The position numbers and the translations under genes are program-made. The notes below the pieces were generated by a model, which was given only the letters and a program-made list of their open reading frames with translations, searched no databases and had not been told where the DNA came from. 64,000 nucleotides of DNA, taken from the NCBI GenBank assembly GCA_016195325.1, contig JACPZX010000030.1:1-64000 (forward strand), written 5' to 3'. The DNA comes from Acidobacteriota bacterium. Its GTDB lineage: Bacteria; Acidobacteriota; Polarisedimenticolia; JACPZX01. Of this stretch, positions 43,609 to 53,500 are shown piece by piece. The first letter of the stretch is position 1. The number at the start of each line of letters is the position of its first letter.

Positions 43609-44969
43609 CAGAGACTCTCCACCCGCACTTCGGCCTTGACCAGTTCCTTCGGGATCAGCGCCGGCCAGAAGGCCACGACCTCGCGCGGCTTCGGACGCCC
43701 TCCGGCGAACCCCGTGACGCCCGGAGGACCAGAGGTCACCAGGGGCGCGAGCTCCTTGCCGAACCGATCGACCTTCCTCTCGTCGTGATCCTTCACGCCG
43801 ACGCGCAGCACGACCTCGGGGTGATCGCCCGGGTCGGGAGCGGCCGCGCCGTGGCAAACCCCCGTGCCGACGATCTCGGTGAGCTTCTCCTCGAACTTCA
43901 GCCCCGCCCGCTTGAGCCGGCCCCACAGCGCGTCGGCGGCGACGCGCGCCTTCTCCGCCGCGCGCGGACCGCTGATCGTGAGCTGCCCGTTGGCCGCGAA
44001 ACCGTCGAGGTAGGAGATCGAGACCTTGTAGGTGTCGGTCGCGGCGGCGCCTCGGATGCCGCTCACCGCCACGCGATGGCGGCCCGCCGGCTTCAGCCGG
44101 ATCGACGAGAACTCGGCGACGACGTCGGGGGTGATGTAGCGGGCGGGGTCTCCCATCTCGTACACGAGCTGCTCGGAGACGGTGTCGACGGTGACGAGCC
44201 CCCCCGTCCGCGCGTGCTTCGTGATCGTGAAGGTGCCGTCGGCCTTCATCTCGGCGATGGGGTAGCCGAGGTGATCCCATCCCTTCACCTCCCACCAGCG
44301 CGTGTAGTTGCCTCCGGTGCACTGCGCGCCGCACTCGAGGATGTGGCCGGCGACGGTCCCCGCCGCGAGGCGGTCCCAGTCCCCCGCCTTCCACCCGAAC
44401 TCGTGGATGAGGGGACCGAGCGTCAGCCCCGGATCGGTCGAGCGCCCCGTGACGACGACGCGCGCGCCGCCGCCGAGGGCCTCGGCAATCGGGAACGACG
44501 AGAGGTAGACGTTCGCCGCCTCCACGCGCGGCCGGATCGCCGAGAGCGGCCGGCCGTCGTCCATGTTGGCGAGCGGCACCCCGGAGGCGAGGATCTCGTC
44601 GAGGCGTGGCAGGATGTCGTCACCCGCCACGCTCCCCACCTTCATCCCCGTGACGCCGGCCTCGCGCGCCACCTTCGAGAGCGCCTTGAGGCACGCCGCC
44701 GGGTTCACGCCGCCGGCGTTCGCGACGACGCGGATCCCCTTCTCGCGGATCTCGGGGAGGATGCGCCGGATCAGCTCGACGAAGTCGCTCGCGTACCCCG
44801 CCTCGGGGTTGCGCCGCTTGAGCTTCTGCATGATCGACATCGTGACCTCGGCCAGGTAGTCGAGCGTCAGGTAGTCGAGAGGGCCCTCGCGGACGAGCCT
44901 CACGGGCGCGTCCACGGAATCTCCCCAGAACCCCTGGCCGTTGCCGATCCTCACCGTGTCCCGCGCCAT
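43608..44969 (-). CDS. AtuA/DUF1446 family protein
   Basis: A 453-residue protein of the AtuA family: VRIGNGQGFWGDSVDAPVRL, LDYLTLDYLAEVTMSIM, RVVANAGGVNPAACLKAL and VVTGRSTDPGLTLGPLIHEFGW are diagnostic. AtuA belongs to acyclic-terpene (citronellol/geraniol) utilisation in Pseudomonas, but relatives occur in many CoA-ester pathways, so the substrate here is open. Together with its small partner, the hydratase and the nearby biotin-dependent carboxylase genes it suggests a branched-chain or isoprenoid acyl-CoA pathway. A consensus TATAAT lies nine bases before the ATG on the minus strand. Confidence 0.88.
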   Translation of the reverse strand: MARDTVRIGNGQGFWGDSVDAPVRLVREGPLDYLTLDYLAEVTMSIMQKLKRRNPEAGYASDFVELIRRILPEIREKGIRVVANAGGVNPAACLKALSKVAREAGVTGMKVGSVAGDDILPRLDEILASGVPLANMDDGRPLSAIRPRVEAANVYLSSFPIAEALGGGARVVVTGRSTDPGLTLGPLIHEFGWKAGDWDRLAAGTVAGHILECGAQCTGGNYTRWWEVKGWDHLGYPIAEMKADGTFTITKHARTGGLVTVDTVSEQLVYEMGDPARYITPDVVAEFSSIRLKPAGRHRVAVSGIRGAAATDTYKVSISYLDGFAANGQLTISGPRAAEKARVAADALWGRLKRAGLKFEEKLTEIVGTGVCHGAAAPDPGDHPEVVLRVGVKDHDERKVDRFGKELAPLVTSGPPGVTGFAGGRPKPREVVAFWPALIPKELVKAEVRVESL

Positions 44970-44978
44970 AGGCCGGCC

Positions 44979-44984
44979 ATTATA
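44979..44984 (-). promoter_or_regulatory. Consensus -10 (TATAAT) of the AtuA operon
   Basis: On the minus strand TATAAT occupies these bases and ends nine bases before the AtuA start codon at 44969. No good -35 is visible at the usual spacing. The promoter is back-to-back with the GntR promoter at 45006, about 20 bases away, so one regulator could affect both. Confidence 0.55.
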
Positions 44985-45005
44985 GCGGGGCGGGGGAGAT
45001 TCTCC

Positions 45006-45033
45006 TTGACACGCCTCCGCCCCGGCGTATAGT
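45006..45033 (+). promoter_or_regulatory. Sigma70-type promoter of the GntR-ABC operon
   Basis: TTGACA (45006-45011) and TATAGT (45028-45033) are separated by 16 bases, one of the best housekeeping-type promoters in the window. The start codon of the GntR gene at 45074 lies about 35 bases downstream of the expected transcription start. Confidence 0.75.
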
Positions 45034-45052
45034 GTCCTATGTCAGTAGGACA
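45033..45052. promoter_or_regulatory. Inverted-repeat operator at the GntR-ABC promoter
   Basis: TGTCCTA (45033-45039) and TAGGACA (45046-45052) are perfect inverted arms around a six-base centre. The site begins at the last base of the -10 hexamer and covers the transcription start, as expected for autorepression by the YtrA-type GntR regulator encoded next. Confidence 0.65.
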
Positions 45053-45073
45053 GTTGGACCCGGAGACGCGACG

Positions 45074-45481
45074 ATGAACCTGAGGATCGACCCGGCGAGC
45101 GCGACGCCGATCTACGCGCAGATCGTCGAGCAGGTGAGATCGCTCGTCGCCTCGCGCGCGCTGCGGCCGGGCGACCTCCTTCCCTCGGTCCGCGATCTCG
45201 CCGTCACGCTCCGCGTCAACCGGAACACGGCGGCCAAGGCCTACCAGGTGCTCGAGGCCGACGGCGTCGTCGAGACGCGGGCCGGCCAGGGGAGCTTCGT
45301 CGCGAGCGGCTCCCCGCGCTGGTCGCGCGAGGAGCGGTACCGGCGCGTGGAGCACGCCGTGGACCGGGCCCTCGTCGAGGCGCATCACGTCGACGTCCCG
45401 CTCGAGGAAGTCCCGCCGATGGTCGAGAAACGGATCCGCTCGTTCACCCGGCGCGCCCCGCGCGGCGGACAGGAGAGATGA
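45074..45481 (+). CDS. GntR-family (YtrA-type) transcriptional regulator
   Basis: A 135-residue repressor. MNLRIDPASATPIYAQIVEQ begins the winged helix-turn-helix, with LPSVRDLAVTLRVNRNTAAKAYQVLEADG being the recognition unit and GQGSFV the wing. The short C-terminal part (about 60 residues, no large ligand domain) is typical of the YtrA subfamily, which controls ABC transporters involved in envelope stress. The stop overlaps the ATP-binding gene start (ATGA). I start at the ATG at 45074, after GGAGACG, not at an upstream in-frame ATG at 45032, which lies in the promoter. Confidence 0.93.
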   Translation: MNLRIDPASATPIYAQIVEQVRSLVASRALRPGDLLPSVRDLAVTLRVNRNTAAKAYQVLEADGVVETRAGQGSFVASGSPRWSREERYRRVEHAVDRALVEAHHVDVPLEEVPPMVEKRIRSFTRRAPRGGQER

Positions 45482-46380
45482 GCATGGAAGCGCCCGCGAT
45501 CGTCATCGAGAAGTTCAGCAAGAGCTTCGGATCGAACGACGCCGTCCGGGACCTCTCGCTCGAGGTCCCCCGGGGATCGATCTTCGGCCTCCTCGGCCAG
45601 AACGGGGCCGGCAAGACGACGACGATCCGCACGCTGCTGAACCTCCTCCAGCCGACCTCGGGACGCCTCACGCTCCTCGGCCTCGACTCGGTGGCCGGCT
45701 CCCTCGAGGTGCGCCGCCGCGTCGGCTACCTCCCCGAGGATCCGGCCTGCTACGGCTGGATGACGGTGGAGGAGGCGGTGCGCTTCAACGCCGCCTTCTA
45801 CCCGACGTGGGATCGCGATCTCGCGTCGCAGCTCCTGAAGCAGCTCGGCCTCCCCGGAGATCGCCGCGTGCGGGCCCTCTCGCGCGGAATGCAGGCGAAG
45901 GTCGGCCTCGTCCTCGCGCTCGCCCCGCGGCCCGAGCTCCTGATCCTCGACGATCCGACCTCCGGGCTCGATCCGGTGGTGCGCCGCGAGTTCCTCGAGG
46001 CGGTGATCGCGAACACGCAGGCCGAGGGGGGGACGGTCCTCTTCTCGACCCACCTGCTCCACGAGATGGAGCGCGTCGCCGACGAGGTCGCGATCCTCCA
46101 CGAGGGAAGGCTGCGCGCGCGGGCCTCCCTCGACGACCTGAAGGCCGGCACCAAGAAGCTCCGCGCCGTCTACCCGGAGCGCATCCCGGAGAGCTTCCCC
46201 CTCGACGGGATCGTCCGCGTGGAGCGCAACCATCACCAGGCGCTGATCACGGTCAGCGGATACCGGGAGGGGCACGGGGAGAAGCTCCTCGGCGCGGGAG
46301 CCGAGAGCGTCGAGGTGATCGATCTGTCGCTCGAGGAGATCTTCGTCGAGACGGTGAAGGGAGGGACGGCACATGCTTAA
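45478..46380 (+). CDS. ABC transporter ATP-binding protein
   Basis: A 300-residue nucleotide-binding subunit of ABC-2-type exporters. Walker A is GLLGQNGAGKTT, the signature region reads ALSRGMQAKVGLVLALA (diverged from LSGGQ), Walker B is LLILDDPTSGLDP and the switch histidine lies in FSTHLLHEME. The C-terminal 90 residues are an accessory beta-rich domain. It is coupled to the GntR regulator at its start and overlaps the permease by eight bases at its end. Substrate is unknown; YtrA-type systems respond to cell-wall-active compounds. Confidence 0.93.
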   Translation: MSMEAPAIVIEKFSKSFGSNDAVRDLSLEVPRGSIFGLLGQNGAGKTTTIRTLLNLLQPTSGRLTLLGLDSVAGSLEVRRRVGYLPEDPACYGWMTVEEAVRFNAAFYPTWDRDLASQLLKQLGLPGDRRVRALSRGMQAKVGLVLALAPRPELLILDDPTSGLDPVVRREFLEAVIANTQAEGGTVLFSTHLLHEMERVADEVAILHEGRLRARASLDDLKAGTKKLRAVYPERIPESFPLDGIVRVERNHHQALITVSGYREGHGEKLLGAGAESVEVIDLSLEEIFVETVKGGTAHA

Positions 46381-48295
46381 GGCGCTCTTCTGGAAGGAAT
46401 GGCGCGAGCAGCGCCCGCTCGTCGTCGCCGGCCTCGTCCTCGCGGCGCTCTGGCCGATCTTCATCGCCGTCTGGAGCGCCTCGGCCCGCGGGGGACGCAG
46501 TCTCGCGACGCTCGGCGGGGATCTCCTCTTCACGAACGCGCTGATCCTCTGGCCGCTCCTCGCCGTCGCGGCGGGGGCCTCGACGATCGCGAACGAGATC
46601 GGGGATCGCACGCTCGAGTTCCTCCTCTCCCGTCCGGTCGCGCGCACGACCGTCTGGGCGATCAAGGTCCTCGTCGCGGCCCTCTCGGCGACGCTCGTCG
46701 TCGCGACGGGATGGATCCTGGCGCTGCTCCTCGGAGGGTTCGAGGGGATGACGCGCGCGCTCCAGGGGAGTGCCTCGGTGGCGCTCGGCTACGGCGCGGC
46801 GGTCCTCCTGCTCTTCTCCTTCGCCGTCTTCTTCTCCACCTTCCTCCCCCGGGCGATGACCGCGGCGGCGGCCGGCCTCGGGGCCTCGGCCGCCGTCATC
46901 ACCGTCGTCGTGGCCGTCTGGTCGAGGCTCGATCTCCTCCCCCGCCTCGAGCCCCAGTGGTTCGCGACGGAGCTCCTCGCCATCAGCGGCGCGGTCCTCG
47001 TCGCCTCGCTCTTCGTCTTCTCCCGGAGCGAGACGCTCCGGGGGCGATTCACCGCGCGATCCGCGGCCGCGGCGGCGCTCTTCGCCCTCTTCGCCGCGGG
47101 CATCGCCACGATCCCGATTGCGTACGCCCGGATGCGGCTCCTCCCGTCCGGGGCGTCGCTGATTGCGATCTCGATGAGCCCGAAGGGGGACGCGATCGTG
47201 GCCACGGCGACGCCGAAGGAGGATCCGGCGATGCCCTCCTCCCCCGAGATCTGGCTCCTGCACCCGGACGCCGCCGGCATGACGCGGCTGACGGGACGGC
47301 TGACCTTCGCCCCCGTCTTCTCTCCCGACGGGCGGTCGATCGCGTATCTGTCGAGCCGCTCGGCGCTCGGCCTTCGCTCGGATGCCGTCGATCTCAGGAT
47401 CGCCTCCGTCGACGGCCGTGAGGACGAGCTCGTGGCGTCGGAGCTGCCGATCCCTCGCCCGTGGGCCAACTTCGGGATCCCGGCCCTCGCATTCTCCCCC
47501 GACGGCGCGCAGATCGCCTTCGTCGCCGGCGGCGCGGTCGAGGTGGCCCGCACCGACCGCGCGCGCGACATCCGGCGCATCCCCCTGTCCGGAGCGCGCC
47601 CCAGCCAGGTCTACCTCCTGGGCTGGGCGTCCAGCGAGGAGATCCTGTTCATCGCGTACCGGAGCGACGACGCGACGGCGTCCTTCGAGGCGGTGCGGAC
47701 CGACACGGAGAAGTGGCGGGTCGTCTACGACGGGGAGGCGCCGACGTACTCCCTCCTGGCCGCGGAACGCTCCGGCGCGATGCAGACCATCCCCGTCGTG
47801 ATTCTTCCGGGCGGGCGCGGCTCGGAGGCGCGACGGCTCGCGCTGATCGACACGGCGACCGGCCGCGTCGAAATTCTCACCGAGAACGGATGCCACGCTC
47901 TGCCCGACGTGACCGACGACGGAAAGCGCGTCGCCTACGCGACGTGCTCGGGATCTCTCGGAAGCGATCGCCGGGGGACGGTGCACGTCCGGGAGAGGGC
48001 GGGCGGCGCCGATCGCGTGATCGGATCGTCCGACGGAGAGGTCGTCTTCCTCAAGGCCTCCCCTTCGGCCGAGAGCGTCCTCGTGAGGACGCGCCGGATG
48101 CGCGACGTGGCGGCGACCGATCACGTCCTCGACGCGCGGGGCGCGCGCGATCTCGGCGAGAACGTGAGGTTCGTCGGCTGGGCCGGAAGGGACCGGATGG
48201 TGCTGGCGGAGTCGACGAAGGAGTCCTCGTTCGCGGCGGACTCCGTCTTCGTCCTGAGCGCGACGACGGATCAGCGCCTCCAGATCTATCCCTGA
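46373..48295 (+). CDS. ABC-2-type permease fused to a WD40/TolB-like beta-propeller
   Basis: A 640-residue protein with two parts. Residues 1-260 are an ABC-2 permease: KALFWKEWREQRPLVV at the start, IANEIGDRTLEFLLSRPVARTTVWAIK, and six membrane segments ending with ALFALFAAGIATIPIAYARM. The remaining 370 residues are a soluble domain of PD40/TolB-like repeats (LIAISMSPKGDAIVATA, FAPVFSPDGRSIAYLSSRS, PALAFSPDGAQIAFVAGG, LPDVTDDGKRVAYATC), expected outside the membrane. A propeller on an ABC-2 permease is uncommon and could act as a sensor or substrate-recognition domain. Confidence 0.9.
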   Translation: MLKALFWKEWREQRPLVVAGLVLAALWPIFIAVWSASARGGRSLATLGGDLLFTNALILWPLLAVAAGASTIANEIGDRTLEFLLSRPVARTTVWAIKVLVAALSATLVVATGWILALLLGGFEGMTRALQGSASVALGYGAAVLLLFSFAVFFSTFLPRAMTAAAAGLGASAAVITVVVAVWSRLDLLPRLEPQWFATELLAISGAVLVASLFVFSRSETLRGRFTARSAAAAALFALFAAGIATIPIAYARMRLLPSGASLIAISMSPKGDAIVATATPKEDPAMPSSPEIWLLHPDAAGMTRLTGRLTFAPVFSPDGRSIAYLSSRSALGLRSDAVDLRIASVDGREDELVASELPIPRPWANFGIPALAFSPDGAQIAFVAGGAVEVARTDRARDIRRIPLSGARPSQVYLLGWASSEEILFIAYRSDDATASFEAVRTDTEKWRVVYDGEAPTYSLLAAERSGAMQTIPVVILPGGRGSEARRLALIDTATGRVEILTENGCHALPDVTDDGKRVAYATCSGSLGSDRRGTVHVRERAGGADRVIGSSDGEVVFLKASPSAESVLVRTRRMRDVAATDHVLDARGARDLGENVRFVGWAGRDRMVLAESTKESSFAADSVFVLSATTDQRLQIYP

Positions 48296-48296
48296 A

Positions 48297-48302
48297 CTAG
48301 AA
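48297..48302 (+). promoter_or_regulatory. -10 hexamer before the biotin carboxylase gene
   Basis: TAGAAT ends eight bases before the ATG at 48311, overlapping the upstream ATG at 48302, with no Shine-Dalgarno sequence. The carboxylase operon could therefore start as a leaderless mRNA even though it lies only 15 bases after the permease stop. Confidence 0.4.
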
Positions 48303-48310
48303 TGCGGCGC

Positions 48311-49677
48311 ATGTTCGGCCGCATCCTCATCGCCAACCGGGGGGAGATCGCCGCGCGCGTGATCCGCGCCTGCCGCGAGATGGGGATCCGCACGGTCGCC
48401 GTGCACTCGACGGCCGACGCCGACTCTCCCCACTTGAAGTCCGCCGATCGCGCCATCTGCATCGGCGGCCCGCGCGCCGCCGAGTCGTACCTGAACGCCG
48501 ACGCCGTCCTCCAGGCGGCCGAGCAGACCGGCTGCCAGGCGATCCACCCCGGGTACGGCTTTCTCTCCGAGAACGCCCTCTTCGCCGAGAGGTGCGCCTC
48601 GCACCGGATCACCTTCATCGGCCCGACGGCGGCGGCGATGCGGCGGATGGGCGACAAGGTCGAGGCGCGCCGCACGATGGACGCCGCGGGGGTCCCGGTC
48701 ATCCCGGGGTCTGCCGGGGCGCTCGCGTCGGCCGACGAGGCCGCCTCCGCCGCGCGCGGCGCGGGGTACCCGGTCATGATCAAGGCTGTCGCCGGCGGAG
48801 GCGGCCGCGGGATGCGGCGCTGCGACGACGAGGCCTCTCTCCGGCGGCTCTTCGCCGAGGCCTCGAGCGAGGCCGAGGCCGCCTTCGGCAATCCGGCCCT
48901 CTACCTCGAGAAGTTCATCGAGAGGGGCCGGCACATCGAGATCCAGATCCTCGCGGATGCGTACGGGAAGGCGATTCATCTCGGCGAGCGCGAGTGCTCC
49001 GTCCAGCGCAACCACCAGAAGCTGCTCGAGGAGGCGCCGAGCCCCGCCCTCGACGCCGGCGAGCGGGCGCGCCTCGGCGATCGCGCCGCCCGCGCCGTCG
49101 AGAGCGCCGGGTACACCGGCGCCGGCACGCTCGAGTTCCTGCGCGATCGCGACGGCCGTCTCCACTTCATGGAGATGAACGCGCGCGTGCAGGTGGAGCA
49201 CCCCGTCACCGAGGAGGTCACGGGGATCGACATCGTGAAGGAGCAGATCCGGATCGCCGCCGGCGAGCGGCTGGGGTTTGCGCAGAAGGACGTGAAGGTC
49301 CGGGGACACGCGATCGAATGCCGGATCAACGCCGAAGATCCGGCCGCCGGCTTCCGTCCCGCGCCGGGGCGTCTCGAGGTCTTCCAGCTCGCCTCCCCCG
49401 CCGCGGCGGGAACGCGCCTCCGGATCGAGACGCACGCGGAGGCGGGATACGCCATCCCTCCCTTTTACGATTCCATGATCGGGAAGGTGATCACCTGGGG
49501 CGACGGCCGCGACGCCGCGCGGAGCGCGATGGCGCGCGCTCTCGCCGCCGCCCGCATCGAAGGGGTGCCGACCACCGTCCCCTTCCACATCCAGGTTCTC
49601 GGCGACGCGGCCTTCATCCGCGGGGAGTACGACGTGACGCTCGTCGAGCGGCTCCTCGCCGCCCCGCAGGGGGAATC

Positions 49678-49690
<13 letters not shown>
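48311..49690 (+). CDS. Biotin carboxylase subunit of an acyl-CoA carboxylase
   Basis: A 459-residue ATP-grasp enzyme that carboxylates biotin. [20 protein letters not shown] is the family start, [28 protein letters not shown] (ATP lid), [21 protein letters not shown] and [20 protein letters not shown] with the catalytic region follow. It ends without fused carrier or carboxyltransferase domains, so it is the free subunit. Its last 13 bases overlap the carboxyltransferase gene. Together with the next two genes it makes a complete three-part carboxylase. Confidence 0.94.
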
Positions 49691-51407
<1,717 letters not shown>

Positions 51408-51411
<4 letters not shown>

Positions 51412-52031
51412 GCCGCCGCGATCCCCTCACAGCGCTCGTCGACGCGGCCCGCGTCGAGGGGGGCGATGCGCTCCTCCTCGCCCCCGCCGTCGGCATCCTC
51501 CGTGGAATCCCACCACCAGGACGGATGCTCGCGCCGGGAGAGACGTTCGCGCGAGTGACGATCCTCGGAGTCTCTCGGGAGCTGAGGGTGCCGGAAGGTC
51601 TCTCGGGGGTCGTCTCGCACCTCGCGGTGGACGGATTCGGGGCGGACGCGGTCCCGGTCGAGTACGGGCAGCCCCTCCTGACGCTCGCGCCGATCGACGC
51701 GGGAAAGCCGGGCGCCTCGCCCGCAACGAGTGGAGCCGTCGCGTCGCGCGGGTCCGCCGCCCTTGAATCGCTCCCGCCCGGGTGCCACGCGATCCCGGCG
51801 CCGGCCGATGGCGTCTTCTACAGGCGCCCGCGCCCTTCGGATCCCGCCTACGTTGAGGTCGGGGACCGCGTCCACGCGGGCCAGACCCTCGCGCTGATCG
51901 AGGCGATGAAGTGCTTCAGCGCGATCGGCTACGGCGGGGCGGGCCTCCCGGAGGAGGCGGAGGTCGTCGAGATCCGCGGCGCCGACGCCTCGGAGGTGCG
52001 CCACGGCCAGGTTCTCTTCGTCGTCCGCTGA
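51408..52031 (+). CDS. Biotin carboxyl carrier protein with two biotinyl-like domains
   Basis: A 207-residue protein that overlaps the carboxyltransferase stop (ATGA at 51408). The C-terminal part is a standard biotinyl domain: [32 protein letters not shown] with biotin-accepting Lys168, and GQVLFVV at the end. Residues about 20-110 look like a second, degenerate domain of the same fold ([43 protein letters not shown]) that lacks an EAMK lysine. It shuttles carboxybiotin between the two enzymes encoded just upstream. Confidence 0.88.
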
Positions 52032-52039
52032 ACTTTCCA

Positions 52040-52068
52040 TTGACGCCGGCGCCGCATGGTGGTATTCG
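52040..52068 (+). promoter_or_regulatory. Promoter of RiPP precursor 1
   Basis: TTGACG (52040-52045) and TATTCG (52063-52068) are spaced by 17 bases. The surrounding sequence, CCATTGAC and GTGGTATTCGATC, is repeated before precursor 2, so the promoter was duplicated with the gene. Confidence 0.6.
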
Positions 52069-52142
52069 ATCCCCAACCGCCCCGGCCCGGCGCCGGCTCG
52101 AGCTGGCGAGGCCCGCGGCGGAAGCCCCGAATGGAGGCATCC

Positions 52143-52286
52143 ATGAAGGAGAAGATCCCTGTTTCCCTCGACCTCGAGATCGAGGAGATCGAGAGCCGCG
52201 AGCGCGCGGCCGGATCGTGCACGTCGTCCTCCACGAGCCGTCGCTGCACGTGCCGCTGCATTTTCACGGGAACGCCCGAGGCGTAG
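52143..52286 (+). CDS. RiPP precursor peptide 1 (LanB/thiopeptide-like)
   Basis: A 47-residue peptide. Leader: residues 1-24, acidic, with LDLEIEEIESRER then AAG; core: from Ser25, SCTSSSTSRRCTCRCIF followed by TGTPEA. Seven of the first eight core positions before the Arg pair are Ser, Thr or Cys, ideal for a Ser/Thr dehydratase, and Cys35, Cys37 and Cys39 form a CTCxC run that could give lanthionine-type rings or azoles. The start was chosen because GGAGG at 52133-52137 precedes this ATG; the frame also opens at 52056. It shares 33 of 47 residues with precursor 2, and the dehydratase genes follow. Confidence 0.85.
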   Translation: MKEKIPVSLDLEIEEIESRERAAGSCTSSSTSRRCTCRCIFTGTPEA

Positions 52287-52302
52287 CTGCAACCGATTTT
52301 CA

Positions 52303-52332
52303 TTGACACACCGCGCGAGCTCGTGGTATTCG
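52303..52332 (+). promoter_or_regulatory. Promoter of RiPP precursor 2
   Basis: TTGACA (52303-52308) and TATTCG (52327-52332) are spaced by 18 bases in the same sequence context as the precursor 1 promoter. Confidence 0.6.
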
Positions 52333-52403
52333 ATCGCGTCCCGAGCCGCGCCGGGCACGGTGCTCGGACGGAATCCGATCGGGCAGAAGCGAAGGAGGCC
52401 GAC

Positions 52404-52547
52404 GTGAACGAGAAGCCTGTTTCATCGCTGGACCTGGAAGTCGAGGAGATCGAGAGCCGCGAGAGAGTCGCCGGCAGTTGCACGTCGTCGTCGACCAGCC
52501 GCCGCTGCACCTGCGCCTGCTTCATCACCACGAACTCGCAGGTCTAG
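52404..52547 (+). CDS. RiPP precursor peptide 2 (LanB/thiopeptide-like)
   Basis: A 47-residue peptide starting at GTG with GGAGG (52394-52398) five bases upstream. The leader contains LDLEVEEIESRER then VAG; the core starts SCTSSSTSRRCTCACFI and ends TTNSQV. Differences from precursor 1 concentrate in the last nine residues, while leader and the first 13 core residues are nearly invariant. This pattern (constant leader and modification zone, variable tail) is typical of multi-product RiPP loci. A perfect hairpin follows 26 bases after the stop codon. Confidence 0.85.
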   Translation: MNEKPVSSLDLEVEEIESRERVAGSCTSSSTSRRCTCACFITTNSQV

Positions 52548-52573
52548 GAACCAGCTCCGAAATCGATTGATGC

Positions 52574-52597
52574 GGGAGGGGCCTGAAGGCCCCTCCC
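52574..52597 (+). terminator. Perfect 10-bp hairpin between precursors and dehydratase genes
   Basis: GGGAGGGGCC (52574-52583), a TGAA loop, and GGCCCCTCCC (52588-52597), then CCCTTACTT. The stem is perfect and very GC-rich but lacks a proper T-run, so it may be a partial terminator or attenuator that lets only some transcripts reach the modification genes, or a stabiliser of the precursor mRNA. Confidence 0.65.
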
Positions 52598-52639
52598 CCC
52601 TTACTTCCGCGAGCCCTCGAGTCGTTCCCAATCCCACCC

Positions 52640-53500
52640 ATGGCAGGTGAACCCCGGCTCTCCGTGGTGATCGAGTCTCCCATGGAGCGGTGGGAGGAGA
52701 TCGTCCGTGAGGGCGTCACCCCCGCCGCGCGCGCGCTGCGGGGGGATCCCTCGCTTGCGGCGTTCACCTGGGGCCGCTTCAACAAGCCGACGTGGCGGAT
52801 CGAGATCTCGATCTCCGGCCGCGAGGCGTGGCTCTCGTCGCGCGCGGCGCCCGTCGTGGCGGCCGCGCTCTCCCCTCTCGAGGGGCTGGTCGGGCGCGCG
52901 CCGGTGTTCGCGCACGGAGGCGACGAGCCGGACGCCGGCGCCCTGGGCGGCGCGGAGGGGGAGGCGCTCGCGCGCGCCTTCGATCATCACGACTCGCTCG
53001 CCTGCCTCGATTTCATGGAGGCCGAGTTCCGCGGTGAGCTGAGACGATCGCGGCGCGAGATCAGCCTTCTTCTCGTGGACTCCCTCGCCGACGCGTTCGA
53101 GCTCGATCTCGCGGAGCGCCGGGCCTTCTACGAGCGCGGATGGCGCTGGGCCTTCAGCATGGGGCTCTTCAAGCCCGGGGATCGCGAGATCCTCGACCAG
53201 AAGTTCGAGTCGCTGCGCCCCTCGCTGCGGGAGCTTCTGTCCACCGACCGAGGGGAGGAGGAGCGATGGGGCGACCCCGGCGCCGCGAGGATCGCGGCGG
53301 CGTGGCGCGCCGGCGTCGCCGCGGCGGCCCGCGCCGCGGTCGACGGATGCGCCGCCGGGCGGATCGCGCAGGATCCCGTCAACCTCGCGTGGCTCTGGGC
53401 GCAGGCGCACAGCAACCGGCTCGGCATCGTCAACACCTCCGAGGCGATCCTGAGGTACTTCATGTACCGCATCCTCCCGGGCGAGGAGGGAGGCGCTTGA
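52640..53500 (+). CDS. Split LanB elimination-type domain protein (thiopeptide-type, Lant_dehydr_C/SpaB_C)
   Basis: A 286-residue stand-alone protein of the thiopeptide-type bacteriocin biosynthesis family. SPMERWEEIVREGVTPAARAL followed by WGRFNKPTWRIEI matches the domain start, FDHHDSLACLDFMEAEF the conserved HxDS-like region, and ISLLLVDSLADAFELDLAER the later helix; the C-terminus ends HSNRLGIVNTSEAILRYFMY. In this family the domain eliminates glutamate from glutamylated Ser/Thr, or in thiopeptides closes the pyridine ring. Only one such protein is present here, so elimination is the likelier job. It precedes and is coupled to the glutamylation gene through an overlapping TTGA. Confidence 0.8.
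   Translation: MAGEPRLSVVIESPMERWEEIVREGVTPAARALRGDPSLAAFTWGRFNKPTWRIEISISGREAWLSSRAAPVVAAALSPLEGLVGRAPVFAHGGDEPDAGALGGAEGEALARAFDHHDSLACLDFMEAEFRGELRRSRREISLLLVDSLADAFELDLAERRAFYERGWRWAFSMGLFKPGDREILDQKFESLRPSLRELLSTDRGEEERWGDPGAARIAAAWRAGVAAAARAAVDGCAAGRIAQDPVNLAWLWAQAHSNRLGIVNTSEAILRYFMYRILPGEEGGA

Noticed and set aside
45478-48295. GntR-ABC operon as the exporter of the RiPP product
   Set aside because: It is separated from the RiPP genes by the three-gene carboxylase operon and has its own regulator and promoter; nothing in the sequence links it to the peptides.
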